Assembly: GCA_964436125.1 (NCBI GenBank)
Contig: CAYTBT010000022.1
Location: 1-52,359 of the forward strand
DNA: 52,359 nt
Source: CAYRFF01 sp964436125
GTDB lineage: Bacteria > Bacteroidota > Bacteroidia > Chitinophagales > Saprospiraceae
Direction: 5' to 3'
Shown: positions 16,527 through 26,238 of the stretch, in pieces
How the letters are laid out: each line of letters starts with the position of its first letter
Position numbering within the stretch: the stretch's first letter is position 1
Notes under the pieces: generated by a model
Databases searched by the model: none
Seen by the model: only the letters and a program-made list of their open reading frames with translations
Told to the model about the DNA's origin: nothing
Translations under genes and position numbers: made by a program

Positions 16527-17753
16527 TTAAGCCACCGGAGAAGGAATCCCTTCCACATAATTTTTCAGATAGGTAAAATGCGTTCCCAAGTTTCCATTTT
16601 CAGCGACCAATGCACCTTGAATAATAGGACTAGAATCCATTTTGCCCAATTCCGGGAGAATGTGCAGTATAAATTGCTCCCCGAAGTGCTGCGACGCATC
16701 GATAGGCAGCTCATTGGGGAGATTGTCAATAGCCATCACGTCGATAGATTTCTCGCTATGCGGAGCAACTTCTTCAAGAGTGGTCCGCGAGAAACCGTAA
16801 ATCGGATCGGCAATACTTGAGGCGCGTATCGTCGTCGGAATCGAGGACTTAGGCGCAATATCACAAGTAATATCCGCAATCACCCGGAGATTGAAATCTG
16901 GCTTGCGGATGTCGTCCAGGGTAAAAAATTGTGGTGCATTATTGTCCCAGAAAATACCGTTTATCATAATGTCTCCCCTTTCGGCAAATGGCGCGAAGGT
17001 GCTCTCATAGGCACTCGGATGAGCTCTGAAATGACTTCTGTCAAATGCCTTTTCCACATCCTTATGCCGTGTGTAATCTTCGGTCTGTAATTGTGTGTAA
17101 ACCGGCTGCTCGTACTCCATATTGAGGAAATCCTCCGGTTGAACAGCCTTGATCATCATATCATCGAGGACAGTAGCCGCACCATTTCCCACTCTGCCAT
17201 GCCCCGTAAGGATAATTTTCATAGCCGGCAGCCGGAGATCGGAATAAATAGCCTTTGCGTAAGCATAATCCGGGCAATCTTTCATCCGGGGAAGATGGAA
17301 ATAATCCGTCCGTTCACCGTAGGTGTATAAAGCATTATGCGCGCCGACAATCCCGGCATATTTCCCATATGCAATGAGCCGATGCCCATGCTTGTCCGTC
17401 AGCGCTTCGTAGTCTATCAGATTGATATTTTTCTTGAGAATAGCACGCAATAAGTCACGATTATAAGCTTGTTCTTTGATGGTGTGGGAAAAGAAGAAAT
17501 AGGTTTTATCGGGTATAAGGCTGTCAATCGGCACTTCTTTCACACCGAGTAATATATCGCAATCAGAAATATCTTCACGCACGGGAATCCCTCGCCGGAG
17601 ATAAGCTTCATCTGAGAAGCAGCGTACTTCTGAACTTTGAACACTTATTTGCACTTCACCGCCATTCGCCAATGCTTCACATTGCTCGGGTGTTAATGGG
17701 ACCCGAGAATCAGGCGGGTTCTTTTCTTCACGTATAATGCCTATATGTATCAT
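16527..17753 (-). CDS. saccharopine dehydrogenase / alanine dehydrogenase-PNT family oxidoreductase
   Basis: 408 residues with an alanine-dehydrogenase/transhydrogenase-like N-terminus (HIGIIREEKNPPDSRVPLTP, the RE.K.P.D.RV.L.P pattern) and a nucleotide-binding loop ILTGHGRVGNGAATVLDDM near residue 182. VGAHNALYTYGER and ADITCDIAPKSSIPTT fit lysine-forming saccharopine dehydrogenases found in Bacteroidota. Expected to catalyse NAD-linked oxidation of saccharopine or a related amino-acid adduct in the cytosol. Substrate not certain. It lies upstream of and adjacent to the orphan sorting domain. Confidence 0.75.
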   Translation of the reverse strand: MIHIGIIREEKNPPDSRVPLTPEQCEALANGGEVQISVQSSEVRCFSDEAYLRRGIPVREDISDCDILLGVKEVPIDSLIPDKTYFFFSHTIKEQAYNRDLLRAILKKNINLIDYEALTDKHGHRLIAYGKYAGIVGAHNALYTYGERTDYFHLPRMKDCPDYAYAKAIYSDLRLPAMKIILTGHGRVGNGAATVLDDMMIKAVQPEDFLNMEYEQPVYTQLQTEDYTRHKDVEKAFDRSHFRAHPSAYESTFAPFAERGDIMINGIFWDNNAPQFFTLDDIRKPDFNLRVIADITCDIAPKSSIPTTIRASSIADPIYGFSRTTLEEVAPHSEKSIDVMAIDNLPNELPIDASQHFGEQFILHILPELGKMDSSPIIQGALVAENGNLGTHFTYLKNYVEGIPSPVA

Positions 17754-18416
17754 ATTTTATTTCTTCTGCTTAAACTCCTCGGGCTTCCCTTCAGAGCGAA
17801 TGTCCTATATTATTGAATTATCCGATATATGGTGCTTGAATGTGCGCGGACCTCTTGAGAATGCCTGTGCAAGTCACCTTTATTGCTTTCCATGGGATAA
17901 TATGCAACATCAGCTATCGAATCGCCGGAAATATACGGTGCAATATTATTTTAACTGATCACTTTTTGAAAATAACAAGTAATTGACATTTTACAGACTA
18001 CTCAGATGGTAGTTTAAAGTGCTCTATCTACTCTGCATAAGACCGCATTTCTCTAGCTATATTGTGGTATATGAGCCCCGGAAATTCTCGCCTCGTTTAT
18101 CTTATAATTTACTCCGAACTATAGTCATGGAAAACTACATTTATGGATAACCCATTTATTTTAAATGGAAGACCGAAAGTAGGAAAAAATTATCAATAAT
18201 TTAAGCCCTTTTCACAGCTTATTTTTAGGAGTACGGAGTAAAGCATGGGATAGACTTAATTTTGCCCATAAGTGATATGGGGAATTGGTGAAGGAAGCCG
18301 GCTTGTCGGAATGACTAGCATAGAGGAAGGAAGCTGAGCAATGGAATTCCGTAGATATTCAGAACAAGAAGAAAATTCCGGTGAAAAAAATTGAGAGAAC
18401 GAGTGGAAATGTCAGC
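17754..18416. other. 663-bp stretch without a supported gene
   Basis: AT-rich, no convincing ORF; the plus-strand ORF at 17737-17958 overlaps the dehydrogenase start and looks random. It presumably includes the dehydrogenase promoter. No RNA structure recognised. Confidence 0.5.
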
Positions 18417-19544
18417 TTATTTGTCCACAGAGTCGCCCTTGTCTTCAGCTTCATCTTGCTCGTCATCCTCCTCCTCGAGATCGGGATAATTGACGCGTTC
18501 CTTGGCTAGTTGCTGTAAATCTTCTACGGAGTCAAGTTCATCGACAATTTCTTCACCGAGTAAGGTCTCTATGACATCTTCCATCGTTACCAGTCCTTCT
18601 GTGCCTCCATAATCATCAGTTATGAGTGCTATATGTTGTCTCTGGGATATGAGTTTATCAAATATCTCTTGAATAGGTGTGTCTTCACGCATTACGGTCA
18701 GGTCTCGGACAAATTCTGAGATCGGCATATCGCCATGATCTTCTAGTAATGCATTGAAGAGATTGTGCTTCAGGACAAATCCTATGACTTTATCCCGCGA
18801 TTCATCATATACCGGAATCCGAGAGAATGTAATAGGCTTATTCTTATTATAGAATTCCTGCACAGTCATATCCGCAGGTGCCATGAGGAGAACGGTACGC
18901 GGCGTCATAATTGCTTCTGCGGTAACTTGATTAAGTGCGAGCAAATTATTGATTATTTCAGATTCTTCAGGTCGGAATATCCCTTCCTGCTCTCCGATAT
19001 AAGCCATTGTGCTGAAGTCTTTCCTGCTGAAAATACTTTCCTTGCTGTTTTTCTTTACAAGCCCCGTTAAAAGCATGCTTAACCAGACAAATGGTTGCAA
19101 TAGCTTCTGGATAAAATTCACTCCTCTGGCGGTAAAGCCTGTCAGTGACTTCCAGTAACTTGTCCCTATTGTCTTCGGTATAATCTCGGAAAGGATGAGG
19201 ATTGCCATTGTCATTAATGCCGGTACAAGCACAGCTGCTATGGGTATGTCAACTTCCCAGCCCAATATCGCAATATCCCAGCTGAGATTAGGCCATAATA
19301 TCGCTGCCTGTGCTCCGACTACTGTTGCTCCTATGGTATGAGCCGCCGTATTTAAGGTTAATATTGCCGATAAAGGACGATCTATGTCGTCTTTCTGTTT
19401 CTTGAGAAGCTTACCTGTCTGACTGCCTTCATCATTCTTTACTGCAACGTATGATGGCGTTACACTCAATAAAACCGCTTCCCACAGCGAGCAAAGAAAC
19501 GATATCACAATCGCAAATAAAAAGAACCCGATTAGTAGTGCCAT
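18417..19544 (-). CDS. CNNM/CorC-type membrane protein with CBS pair
   Basis: DUF21 transmembrane domain followed by two CBS domains, about 375 residues. The N-terminal part has four hydrophobic segments and the family motif LSEIIPKTIGTSYW near residue 120. GEQEGIFRPEESEIINNLLAL, MTPRTVLLMAP, FSRIPVYDESRDKVIGFV and LITDDYGGTEGLVTMEDVIE are the standard CBS-pair landmarks. The CorC/HlyC C-terminal domain is absent, and the chain ends in an acidic, low-complexity tail (LEEEDDEQDEAEDKGD). Family members export or sense Mg2+ or related cations. The ATG at 19544 is preferred over a TTG two codons upstream. Confidence 0.88.
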   Translation of the reverse strand: MALLIGFFLFAIVISFLCSLWEAVLLSVTPSYVAVKNDEGSQTGKLLKKQKDDIDRPLSAILTLNTAAHTIGATVVGAQAAILWPNLSWDIAILGWEVDIPIAAVLVPALMTMAILILSEIIPKTIGTSYWKSLTGFTARGVNFIQKLLQPFVWLSMLLTGLVKKNSKESIFSRKDFSTMAYIGEQEGIFRPEESEIINNLLALNQVTAEAIMTPRTVLLMAPADMTVQEFYNKNKPITFSRIPVYDESRDKVIGFVLKHNLFNALLEDHGDMPISEFVRDLTVMREDTPIQEIFDKLISQRQHIALITDDYGGTEGLVTMEDVIETLLGEEIVDELDSVEDLQQLAKERVNYPDLEEEDDEQDEAEDKGDSVDK

Positions 19545-20109
19545 ATGCAATACAATATACAGCTTTTTGGAATATTTGTTTAATATGGGCTATAAGTTTC
19601 ATAAAAAAGTAAGCTAATATAGAAAAGCCCGGAGGGTCACATCCGGGCTTGATTCTATAAAATAGGTTGATTTAACAGTTGACGAGCAACTGTCAACATT
19701 CTAATGCACATTGGTCAAAAACCGTTCCAATCCTTTTCTGGAATGTGAATATCTTTGATTTTTTTGGGGATAAATAGCTTGAAATTCATGCAATAAGATA
19801 GGAATGACGCAATTTGTACGCTTTTCTGCCTTTTTACTTTCTCTCTTTAGAAACCTGACAATAGGATGAGTCCGATTGAAAAGATTCCTTTAATGCCGGA
19901 AAAAATTGAGGAAGAGGGGATATTTATGCATGCCTATTTCTGCAGATGGAAAATGTGTTTCTATATAAAAGAGATAATCCGATGGAATCCTTTACATTTG
20001 CGGAAGCTAATTTATGCATAGAATGGGTATTGTAAAGATACTTAATAAATGAGCTTAATGTGAAGAGTGAAGTGAAGCTATCCGTGAATCAGATAAAAGA
20101 CCTGAAAAA
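19545..20109. other. intergenic region with an orphan hairpin and a recurrent motif
   Basis: No protein gene. It holds the hairpin at 19625-19650, a second dyad GTTGAC/GTCAAC near 19678-19697, and the motif TTTGCGGAAGC (19997-20007), about 100 bp before purM. Confidence 0.5.
19620..19650 (-). terminator. terminator-like hairpin with no obvious upstream gene
   Basis: AAGCCCGGA (19625-19633) pairs with TCCGGGCTT (19642-19650). Read on the minus strand the stem is followed by TTTTCT, the form of an intrinsic terminator. The only minus-strand gene nearby starts downstream of it, so it may end a small RNA made from about 19650-19800. Confidence 0.55.
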
Positions 20110-21282
20110 ATGAGCGATAAAGATAGATATGCACAGCGAGGTGTGTCGGCGAGCAAGTCGGAAGTACATGCGGCGATAAAGGATCTGGACAAGGGCTTGT
20201 ATCCGCTAGCATTCTGCAAAATTCTTCCGGATCTCGTTGCCGGCGATAAGGATTATTGTAATCTGATGCATGCCGATACTGCAGGAACAAAAACTTCTCT
20301 CGCATACCTCTACTGGAAAGAAACCGGCGATATTGATGTGTGGAAAGGAATTGCACAGGATGCTATAGTTATGAATATCGATGATATGGCTTGTGTCGGT
20401 TGTGTTGATGACATTATCCTTTCCTCGACGATAGGACGCAACAAGCATCTTATCACGGGAGAGATTATCGCCACTATTATCAGCGCTTGCGTCGATTTTA
20501 TTGAGCTCATGAAGCAGTACGGCGTAAATATTACGCTTGCCGGAGGTGAAACAGCCGATGTAGGAGATATTGTGCGCACAATTGATGTAGGATATACGAC
20601 ATTCGCACGCTTGGCCAGGAAAGACCTTATTGTTAACGACATCCGCGGTGGAGACGTGATTATCGGCTTGGCTTCTTATGGACAATCGACTTATGAAGAT
20701 ACCTATAATAGCGGTATCGGCTCCAATGGCCTTACCTCCGCCCGCCACGATGTTCTTGATAAGTCGTATAGGGAATGGGCTGCTTCTTTTTCTCCGGATA
20801 CTCCGCTTGACCTTGTTTATTCCGGGAGCAAAAAATTGACCGACGAAGTGACATTTGACGGAAATCGATACACTGTGGGTGAATTACTTCTATCTCCGAC
20901 GAGAACCTATCTGCCGGTTCTCTCTAAGCTGCTTAAAAATGGCATTGGAGAGCAGATTCACGGGATTATTCACAACACGGGTGGCGCGCATAGCAAGGTG
21001 AAGAAATTTGTCGAGAAGAAAAAGATTATTAAGGATAATCTCTTGCCGATTCCATCTGTTTTTCAGATGATTAAGGAAGAGTCCGGGACGGATTTTCAAG
21101 AGATGTTTCAGGTATTTAATATGGGAACGCGACTCGAGATTTATACGGACCCCATGCACGCCGAGGAAATACTGGAGACCATCCGTGCATTCAATATCGA
21201 GGCGGATATTATCGGCCGTGTTGAAGACGCTGAGACGGAATCGGTGGAAATTTCTTATGCGGGGAATACCTACACATATTAA
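20110..21282 (+). CDS. purM: phosphoribosylformylglycinamidine cyclo-ligase (AIR synthetase)
   Basis: Purine synthesis step 5: FGAM + ATP to aminoimidazole ribonucleotide. 390 residues, the longer form seen in Bacteroidota. N-terminal RYAQRGVSASKSEVHAAI, then ADTAGTKTSLAYLYWKETGD near residue 56, DAIVMNIDDMACVGC near 86 (metal/ATP site), LAGGETADVGDIV near 145, ASYGQSTYEDTYNSGIGSNG near 195, and C-terminal IIHNTGGAHSKV and FNMGTRLEIY. The start is the ATG preceded by AAAAA, with no better candidate. It appears to be a stand-alone gene in the same direction as ribA and mazG. Confidence 0.93.
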   Translation: MSDKDRYAQRGVSASKSEVHAAIKDLDKGLYPLAFCKILPDLVAGDKDYCNLMHADTAGTKTSLAYLYWKETGDIDVWKGIAQDAIVMNIDDMACVGCVDDIILSSTIGRNKHLITGEIIATIISACVDFIELMKQYGVNITLAGGETADVGDIVRTIDVGYTTFARLARKDLIVNDIRGGDVIIGLASYGQSTYEDTYNSGIGSNGLTSARHDVLDKSYREWAASFSPDTPLDLVYSGSKKLTDEVTFDGNRYTVGELLLSPTRTYLPVLSKLLKNGIGEQIHGIIHNTGGAHSKVKKFVEKKKIIKDNLLPIPSVFQMIKEESGTDFQEMFQVFNMGTRLEIYTDPMHAEEILETIRAFNIEADIIGRVEDAETESVEISYAGNTYTY

Positions 21283-21668
21283 GCACTTTTAGCTTGCGCA
21301 AATGTGTGTGTGTTCTTCGCCGCAGTCGTAAGTAGGCGGCTTCGCCGCAGTCGTAAGTAATAAGTCGTAAGTCGTAAATTTGGTAATCGGTAACGGGTAA
21401 GGGGTAACGGGTAACGGGTAACGGGTAATCGGTAACGGGTAAGGGGTAATGGGTGATCGGCCATTAGCTGATGTGGGGTAATTGGTAAGAGTTGTGCTTT
21501 TCTCGTTTAATGTTGCAAAGTTGTGAAGTCGCAAAGGTGTAATTTGTGATTTGTGCCATTGTCAATAGTTCTGAAATGAAGAATGCAATAGGAGAAAAGG
21601 AATAAGACAGCAAAACAGAGAACATTTAGCACTCGTTTATCCTTTCCGTATAGGAAGAAATAGAATTT
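21283..21668. repeat. degenerate tandem repeats
   Basis: A TTTGCGCAAGC motif (minus strand, 21292-21302) is followed by CGTAAGTC-type repeats with a GGCGGCTTCGCCGC hairpin (about 21320-21370), then GGTAACGGG/GGTAATCGG repeats (about 21380-21470). Minus-strand ORFs made of TRYPLP and PLPITRY strings read these repeats and are not genes. Confidence 0.8.
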
Positions 21669-22259
21669 ATGAAAGAACAAGTAAGGGCGCAGATTCCTAC
21701 AGAATACGGTAATTTTATCCTTATTGCCTATGCGGATAACGAGAAGGAATATTCTCCAGACCTCGTTTTTATGACCAGTGGGATTGATACGAGTATGCCC
21801 GTCAATGTACGGATTCACTCTGAATGTATTACCGGTGATCTGCTGGGTTCGGATCGTTGCGATTGCGGTCAACAACTCGACTTGTCCCTGAAGTATATTT
21901 CTGAGCATGAAGGTGTATTGATTTACCTAAGGCAAGAAGGTAGAGGGATAGGGATTATTTCCAAGCTCAAGGCATATAACCTGCAAGACGAAGGACTCAA
22001 TACCGTTGAGGCAAATATTCACTTGGGATTTGATGCAGATGAGCGGACTTATGAGAAAGCGCTGGAGATATTGGAGGATCTTTCTATAAAGGAGATTAAC
22101 CTCCTCACCAATAATCCCGATAAAATAAAGGCATTTGACGGAAGTCCGATTAAAGTACATGAAAGAATACCACTTGAAATCGAGCCATCGGAGAATAACA
22201 GAGATTATCTCGAGACCAAGAAGTTGTTTATGGGGCATCTGCTGAAGCATACGAAGTGA
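21669..22259 (+). CDS. ribA: GTP cyclohydrolase II
   Basis: First step of riboflavin synthesis: GTP to a diaminopyrimidine with release of formate and pyrophosphate. 196 residues, stand-alone form without the RibB domain. Zinc ligands CITGDLLGSDRCDCG near residue 55, catalytic/GTP site IYLRQEGRGIGI near 87, NLQDEGLNTVEAN and LLTNNPDKIKAF near 150. The protein is cytosolic. It is followed after 68 bp by mazG. Confidence 0.95.
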   Translation: MKEQVRAQIPTEYGNFILIAYADNEKEYSPDLVFMTSGIDTSMPVNVRIHSECITGDLLGSDRCDCGQQLDLSLKYISEHEGVLIYLRQEGRGIGIISKLKAYNLQDEGLNTVEANIHLGFDADERTYEKALEILEDLSIKEINLLTNNPDKIKAFDGSPIKVHERIPLEIEPSENNRDYLETKKLFMGHLLKHTK

Positions 22260-22327
22260 TCGCTGATTGGGTAAAGTTTCTACTTGTAGTTCAAACCAAG
22301 AATTTTTAAGAAATTAAAGACAAGCTT

Positions 22328-23140
22328 ATGTTAAATGAAAAGCTTTCAGTGAGGAACCTCGATGAGAAGGTTGCTGGTTTTAAGCGCTTATTGCAGACGA
22401 TGGAGGAATTGCGTGCTTTGTGTCCGTGGGATAAAAAACAGACCGAGGAATCACTGCGGAACCTGACGATTGAAGAGACTTATGAGCTAGTCGATGCCAT
22501 AGATAATAAGGATAGTGCAAATATTAAGGAAGAGATCGGCGATATCTTGCTGCACATGGTTTTTTATAGTAAAATGGGCGAGGAGAAAGGACAATTTGAT
22601 ATAGCTGATGTGATGGAAACGCTCTGTGATAAACTCGTGCGGCGGCATCCACATATATACGGTGATGTAGAAGCTGACAATGAGGAGCTAGTAAAGGCAA
22701 ACTGGGAGAAAATCAAGCTTGAGGAAAAGAAAAACAAGAAAGAGAAAGAACAATCCGTCTTGAGCGGTGTGCCGAGATCCCTTCCTGCTGTTGTGAAGGC
22801 ATATCGCATGCAGGACAAGACGGCTCAAGTGGGATTTGAGTGGGAGACCAAAGAGGAAGTCTGGGCGAAAGTCGAGGAAGAGATTGCGGAATTGAAGAAT
22901 GAAGTCAAGCTTGATGCACCTCAAGAGGTACTGGAAGATGAATATGGCGATGTGCTTTTCAGCCTGATTAATTATGCGCGATTTATCGGTGTGGAACCGG
23001 AAACGGCACTTGCTCGCACCAACAAAAAATTCCACAATCGCTTTCGATATATCGAACATCACGCCGAGAAAACACTTGACAGAATGAGTCTTGAAGAAAT
23101 GGATGCTTTATGGCGCGAGGCCAAAGAGAGTATCGGTTAA
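22328..23140 (+). CDS. mazG: nucleoside triphosphate pyrophosphohydrolase MazG
   Basis: House-cleaning NTP pyrophosphatase, 270 residues with two MazG repeats. The first has CPWDKKQTEESLRNLTIEE near residue 36, the metal-binding EIGDILLHMVFYSKM near 67 and LVRRHPHIYGD near 100. The second has EEEIAELKNEV and DEYGDVLFSLINYARF near 210. The linker carries a lysine-rich segment (LEEKKNKKEKEQS). Stand-alone, same direction as ribA. Confidence 0.93.
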   Translation: MLNEKLSVRNLDEKVAGFKRLLQTMEELRALCPWDKKQTEESLRNLTIEETYELVDAIDNKDSANIKEEIGDILLHMVFYSKMGEEKGQFDIADVMETLCDKLVRRHPHIYGDVEADNEELVKANWEKIKLEEKKNKKEKEQSVLSGVPRSLPAVVKAYRMQDKTAQVGFEWETKEEVWAKVEEEIAELKNEVKLDAPQEVLEDEYGDVLFSLINYARFIGVEPETALARTNKKFHNRFRYIEHHAEKTLDRMSLEEMDALWREAKESIG

Positions 23141-23180
23141 TCGCCTTTCTAGATTGATTTTTGCAGTTGATTTCAAGTAC

Positions 23181-24224
23181 TTAACCGGTAGCGGGAATAT
23201 ATTTTTCTTTAAGCCATAAGGATACTTTTACAAGAAGGATTAAAGCCGGCACCTCGACTAGTGGACCGATCACACCGGCAAATGCCTGGCCTGAATTTAA
23301 GCCGAATACCGCTATTGCTACTGCAATTGCCAGCTCAAAGTTGTTGCCGGCCGCTGTGAAAGCTACTGAAGTCGTCTTGTCGTATTCCGTTCCCATTGCT
23401 TTGCTGATGAAAAATCCGATGAAGAACATCAGCGTGAAATAAATAAGGAGTGGAATAGCAATGATAACGACGTCCATCGGAATCTCGACGATGAGCTCTC
23501 CTTTTAAAGAGAACATCATAACAATCGTGAATAGCAGGGCGATTAAAGTCAATGGAGAAATCGCAGGAATGAAGGTATTCTGATACCAATCTTCTCCTTT
23601 TATGCGCACTAGGATGAAGCGACTCAGTATCCCCAAGAGAAATGGAATTCCAAGGTAAATTGCCACACTTTCAGCTATTGTCCGGATAGAGATATCGACG
23701 ATTGCACTATCAAATCCAAAATATGGCGGCAAAACAGTGATAAATAGCCATGCATAAAAGCTGTAGGCGAATACCTGAAAGAGGCTATTTAAGGCCACGA
23801 GTCCGGCTCCATATTCGCTGCTGCCTTCAGCCAGATCATTCCACACAAGCACCATGGCAATACATCGAGCCAGACCGATTAAAATCAAGCCGACCATATA
23901 TTCCGGATAATCGTGTAGGAAAACTATCGCTAGGACAAACATGAGGACAGGCCCGATAATCCAGTTGAGTAGGAGAGATATTGATAGGAGCTTGATGTTT
24001 TTAAAAACCTTGGGCAGAAGAGAATACTTGACTTTTGCCAGCGGTGGATACATCATGAGTATTAATCCGATGGCAATAGGGATATTGGTTGTGCCGGAAT
24101 TGAAGCTGTTGAGGATTTCAGGAAAGCCGGGAAAGAAATATCCGATTCCCACACCGATTGCCATGGCGATAAATATCCATAGCGTCAGATTTCTATCGAG
24201 GAAACTTAAACTTTTTCTAGCCAT
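23181..24224 (-). CDS. ACR3-family arsenite efflux permease
   Basis: Ten-helix membrane transporter, 347 residues, that exports As(III) using the proton gradient. Family marks: TLWIFIAMAIGVGIGYFFPG at the N-terminus, LILMMYPPLAKVKYSLL, NWIIGPVLMFVLAI, LIGLARCIAMVLVWNDLAEG (the conserved cysteine region) and FTAAGNNFELAIAVAI. It starts 8 bp after the phosphatase-like gene, so it is the last gene of an MscS / ArsC-like / ACR3 operon. Confidence 0.92.
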   Translation of the reverse strand: MARKSLSFLDRNLTLWIFIAMAIGVGIGYFFPGFPEILNSFNSGTTNIPIAIGLILMMYPPLAKVKYSLLPKVFKNIKLLSISLLLNWIIGPVLMFVLAIVFLHDYPEYMVGLILIGLARCIAMVLVWNDLAEGSSEYGAGLVALNSLFQVFAYSFYAWLFITVLPPYFGFDSAIVDISIRTIAESVAIYLGIPFLLGILSRFILVRIKGEDWYQNTFIPAISPLTLIALLFTIVMMFSLKGELIVEIPMDVVIIAIPLLIYFTLMFFIGFFISKAMGTEYDKTTSVAFTAAGNNFELAIAVAIAVFGLNSGQAFAGVIGPLVEVPALILLVKVSLWLKEKYIPATG

Positions 24225-24232
24225 AGGTCTGC

Positions 24233-24847
24233 TTAGATTTGAGAGAAGATGTAATACATTTCTGTCGCAATAAGTTTACAGGTATTGAGATATTCCTGCG
24301 ACTCTTGTTGAGAATTGTCATAAGCCTTTGGATCTTGAAATGGGAGGGAAAAACGCGCTTCTGCTCCAGCTATGTGTGGACAGCTTGCATCAGCTTGTGC
24401 ACATGTCATGATTGTCGTGAACTCAGATTGTGGATTGAACTGATGATTCCATTCCTTGGAAAAGCCGATAATCGACAGGGCATTTTCTCCATATTTTATT
24501 GCATAAACGGGATTGGTTCCGCTTGATAAAAGTGTTGATTTAAAGCCGATTTTTTCCAGGGATTTAAGTACAGTCGGGTAAAGTGCTGTTATTTCTGTTC
24601 CACCGGAATAGGCCTTTATCTTCTCAAGATGAAAATAAGCGGCTAGTGTCTGTGCCCAGATCTGAGCAAAATGGCTTCGCCTGGAATTGTGCGTGCAGAT
24701 AAATATGAGATGGATATCTGCAGTTAAAATTATTTTTTTCTTTAAATGTGTGATAATGGAAGAAAGCCTTGCCTTTCTGTGCTCAGATATACTAGTTGTA
24801 TCTATGGAACTTATAAATTGTCTGACTTGCGGATAGAGATTGTCCAT
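24233..24847 (-). CDS. low-molecular-weight phosphatase-type arsenate reductase-like protein
   Basis: LMW protein-tyrosine-phosphatase fold. The P-loop FICTHNSRRSHFAQ near residue 55 (CX5R) carries the nucleophilic cysteine, and SLPFQDPKAYD near 175 supplies the general acid. A helical N-terminal extension of about 45 residues precedes it. I chose the ATG at 24847 (MDNLYPQVRQF), 13 bp after mscS, rather than the longer frame that overlaps mscS. Its place before ACR3 argues for arsenate reduction or another arsenic role. No arsR-type regulator is visible in the operon. Confidence 0.82.
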   Translation of the reverse strand: MDNLYPQVRQFISSIDTTSISEHRKARLSSIITHLKKKIILTADIHLIFICTHNSRRSHFAQIWAQTLAAYFHLEKIKAYSGGTEITALYPTVLKSLEKIGFKSTLLSSGTNPVYAIKYGENALSIIGFSKEWNHQFNPQSEFTTIMTCAQADASCPHIAGAEARFSLPFQDPKAYDNSQQESQEYLNTCKLIATEMYYIFSQI

Positions 24848-24860
24848 AGATTTTCTTGAT

Positions 24861-25799
24861 TCAACTAGGATTATTTTGATTCGGCTTTTTAGGTCCTTGC
24901 GGGAAATGGACTTTATCCAGATCGGCATTAAGCATCGGCAGGGCATAGCGCAAGATTCTATTCCTGCGCCCTGTCGTATCGGTGGGTTCTACCGGATAAG
25001 AAATCACTGCCTCCAGCCACGATCGATCATTATCGCGGAAATATACTTGCGGTTCATTTCCCTTAAGCGTCATATCGGGGTATTGTTCCTTGAAATCCCT
25101 TATAGCGGCTTTAAGAAAACATTCCTCAACATAATCGAGATCACTCGAATAGGCTATTTGAACGGAAGTTTCATTCCAGATAAATGGAAGATACTGTCCT
25201 GAATAATTAAACACTTCTTCTCGGAGAATAATACTATTGGGGAAATGGATAATTCTACCACTTTTACGATCATTGCCAAGATATATCCCACTGAATTCCT
25301 CAATGATTGTATCGAGATAACCGATATCAATTACCTCGCCCTTAAATGTGCCAATCTGAATCCTATCACCGACTTGATAGGGGCGACGGAATACGATATA
25401 CAGCCAAGCTATAAAAGAGGTGATGGGAGCTTGCAAGGCAAAACCCAGAATTAAGGAAACAATTCCCACACCGGCAAGAATTGTATAGAGATTGCGGAAT
25501 AGAAAAGAAACAATTATTGTGATAGCTAAAATACTTACTAGTAGCCGGGTGATCCGTATCAGGTTATATCTTGAGCCTTCCGTAATCGCCTGTGAATCGA
25601 TGAGCTTTTCAATTAATCTGCCTACCAGGAGTACTATTGAAAGCGTAAATAGGGCAATGCTGAGGCGTTGTACTATCGGTCGATATTTCTCCCAGCCCGG
25701 AAATAAAGATAAATTTGAGAGGTAAAATATCGCGAGAAAGAGGACTGCCATAAATGCAAATCCTCCGATCCAATATGTCTTCTTTTGCTGTGTTGCCAT
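24861..25799 (-). CDS. MscS-type mechanosensitive channel
   Basis: 312 residues with three predicted membrane helices; the third, pore-lining segment is the glycine/alanine-rich ILAGVGIVSLILGFALQAPITSF near residue 110. It continues into the beta domain (IVFRRPYQVGDRIQIGTFKGEVIDIG and IHFPNSIIL). Family function is release of solutes under hypo-osmotic stress. It is the first gene of a three-gene unit with the ArsC-like protein and ACR3 (gaps 13 and 8 bp), an unusual partner for arsenic genes. Confidence 0.9.
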   Translation of the reverse strand: MATQQKKTYWIGGFAFMAVLFLAIFYLSNLSLFPGWEKYRPIVQRLSIALFTLSIVLLVGRLIEKLIDSQAITEGSRYNLIRITRLLVSILAITIIVSFLFRNLYTILAGVGIVSLILGFALQAPITSFIAWLYIVFRRPYQVGDRIQIGTFKGEVIDIGYLDTIIEEFSGIYLGNDRKSGRIIHFPNSIILREEVFNYSGQYLPFIWNETSVQIAYSSDLDYVEECFLKAAIRDFKEQYPDMTLKGNEPQVYFRDNDRSWLEAVISYPVEPTDTTGRRNRILRYALPMLNADLDKVHFPQGPKKPNQNNPS

Positions 25800-26238
25800 T
25801 GCTTTATTTTTAACGTCCGGATAATTCTTTATCCTAAAGCTCTTTCAGTTCTTTTATGACGCTTAAGATCTTCATTTATTCATATTATTGATAGATGTAT
25901 AGGAATATCTATTTCAGTTGCACTAGTATAAGCAAATTTATATGATTTATCGATTGTTTTTTGCCTTTTTTGTAAAATCATGGCTTTTGTTCCGGGAATC
26001 CAGAAATTGAGAAATTCAGAAATCTCAGAATTTATCGGGAATTGGAACTATCTTGTAGCTTATGACTGATTCATTTCACTCTGAATTAAACCTTGTAATA
26101 ATCCCGAAGAAATACCAGTTTAGGTAGAAGAAATTGTGCAAAATATCGGTTTTTTGTGTCATAATTGTTTTCGGGTTTTGGGATTTCGGCTTAAGAAAGT
26201 ATATTTGAAAAATATCATATCACTTAAAACAAGATTCT
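25800..26238. other. divergent intergenic region mscS / mscL
   Basis: No gene or RNA recognised. It holds the mscL promoter (26177-26207). The mscS promoter is not clear; TAAATTTG on the minus strand near 25937 is a distant candidate. Confidence 0.5.
26177..26207 (+). promoter_or_regulatory. mscL promoter, Bacteroidota type
   Basis: TTTG (26177-26180), exactly 19 bp, then TATATTTG (26200-26207): a full match to the Bacteroidota primary sigma consensus. The ATG is 31 bp further on. Confidence 0.75.

Noticed and set aside
17754..18416. tRNA or riboswitch in long gaps
   Set aside because: I looked for T-loop sequences and known aptamer cores here and in the other gaps above 300 bp and found none I could support.
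21279..21534. Two minus-strand ORFs with TRYPLP repeats
   Set aside because: They translate the GGTAACGGG/GGTAATCGG tracts in two frames; no gene-like codon use.
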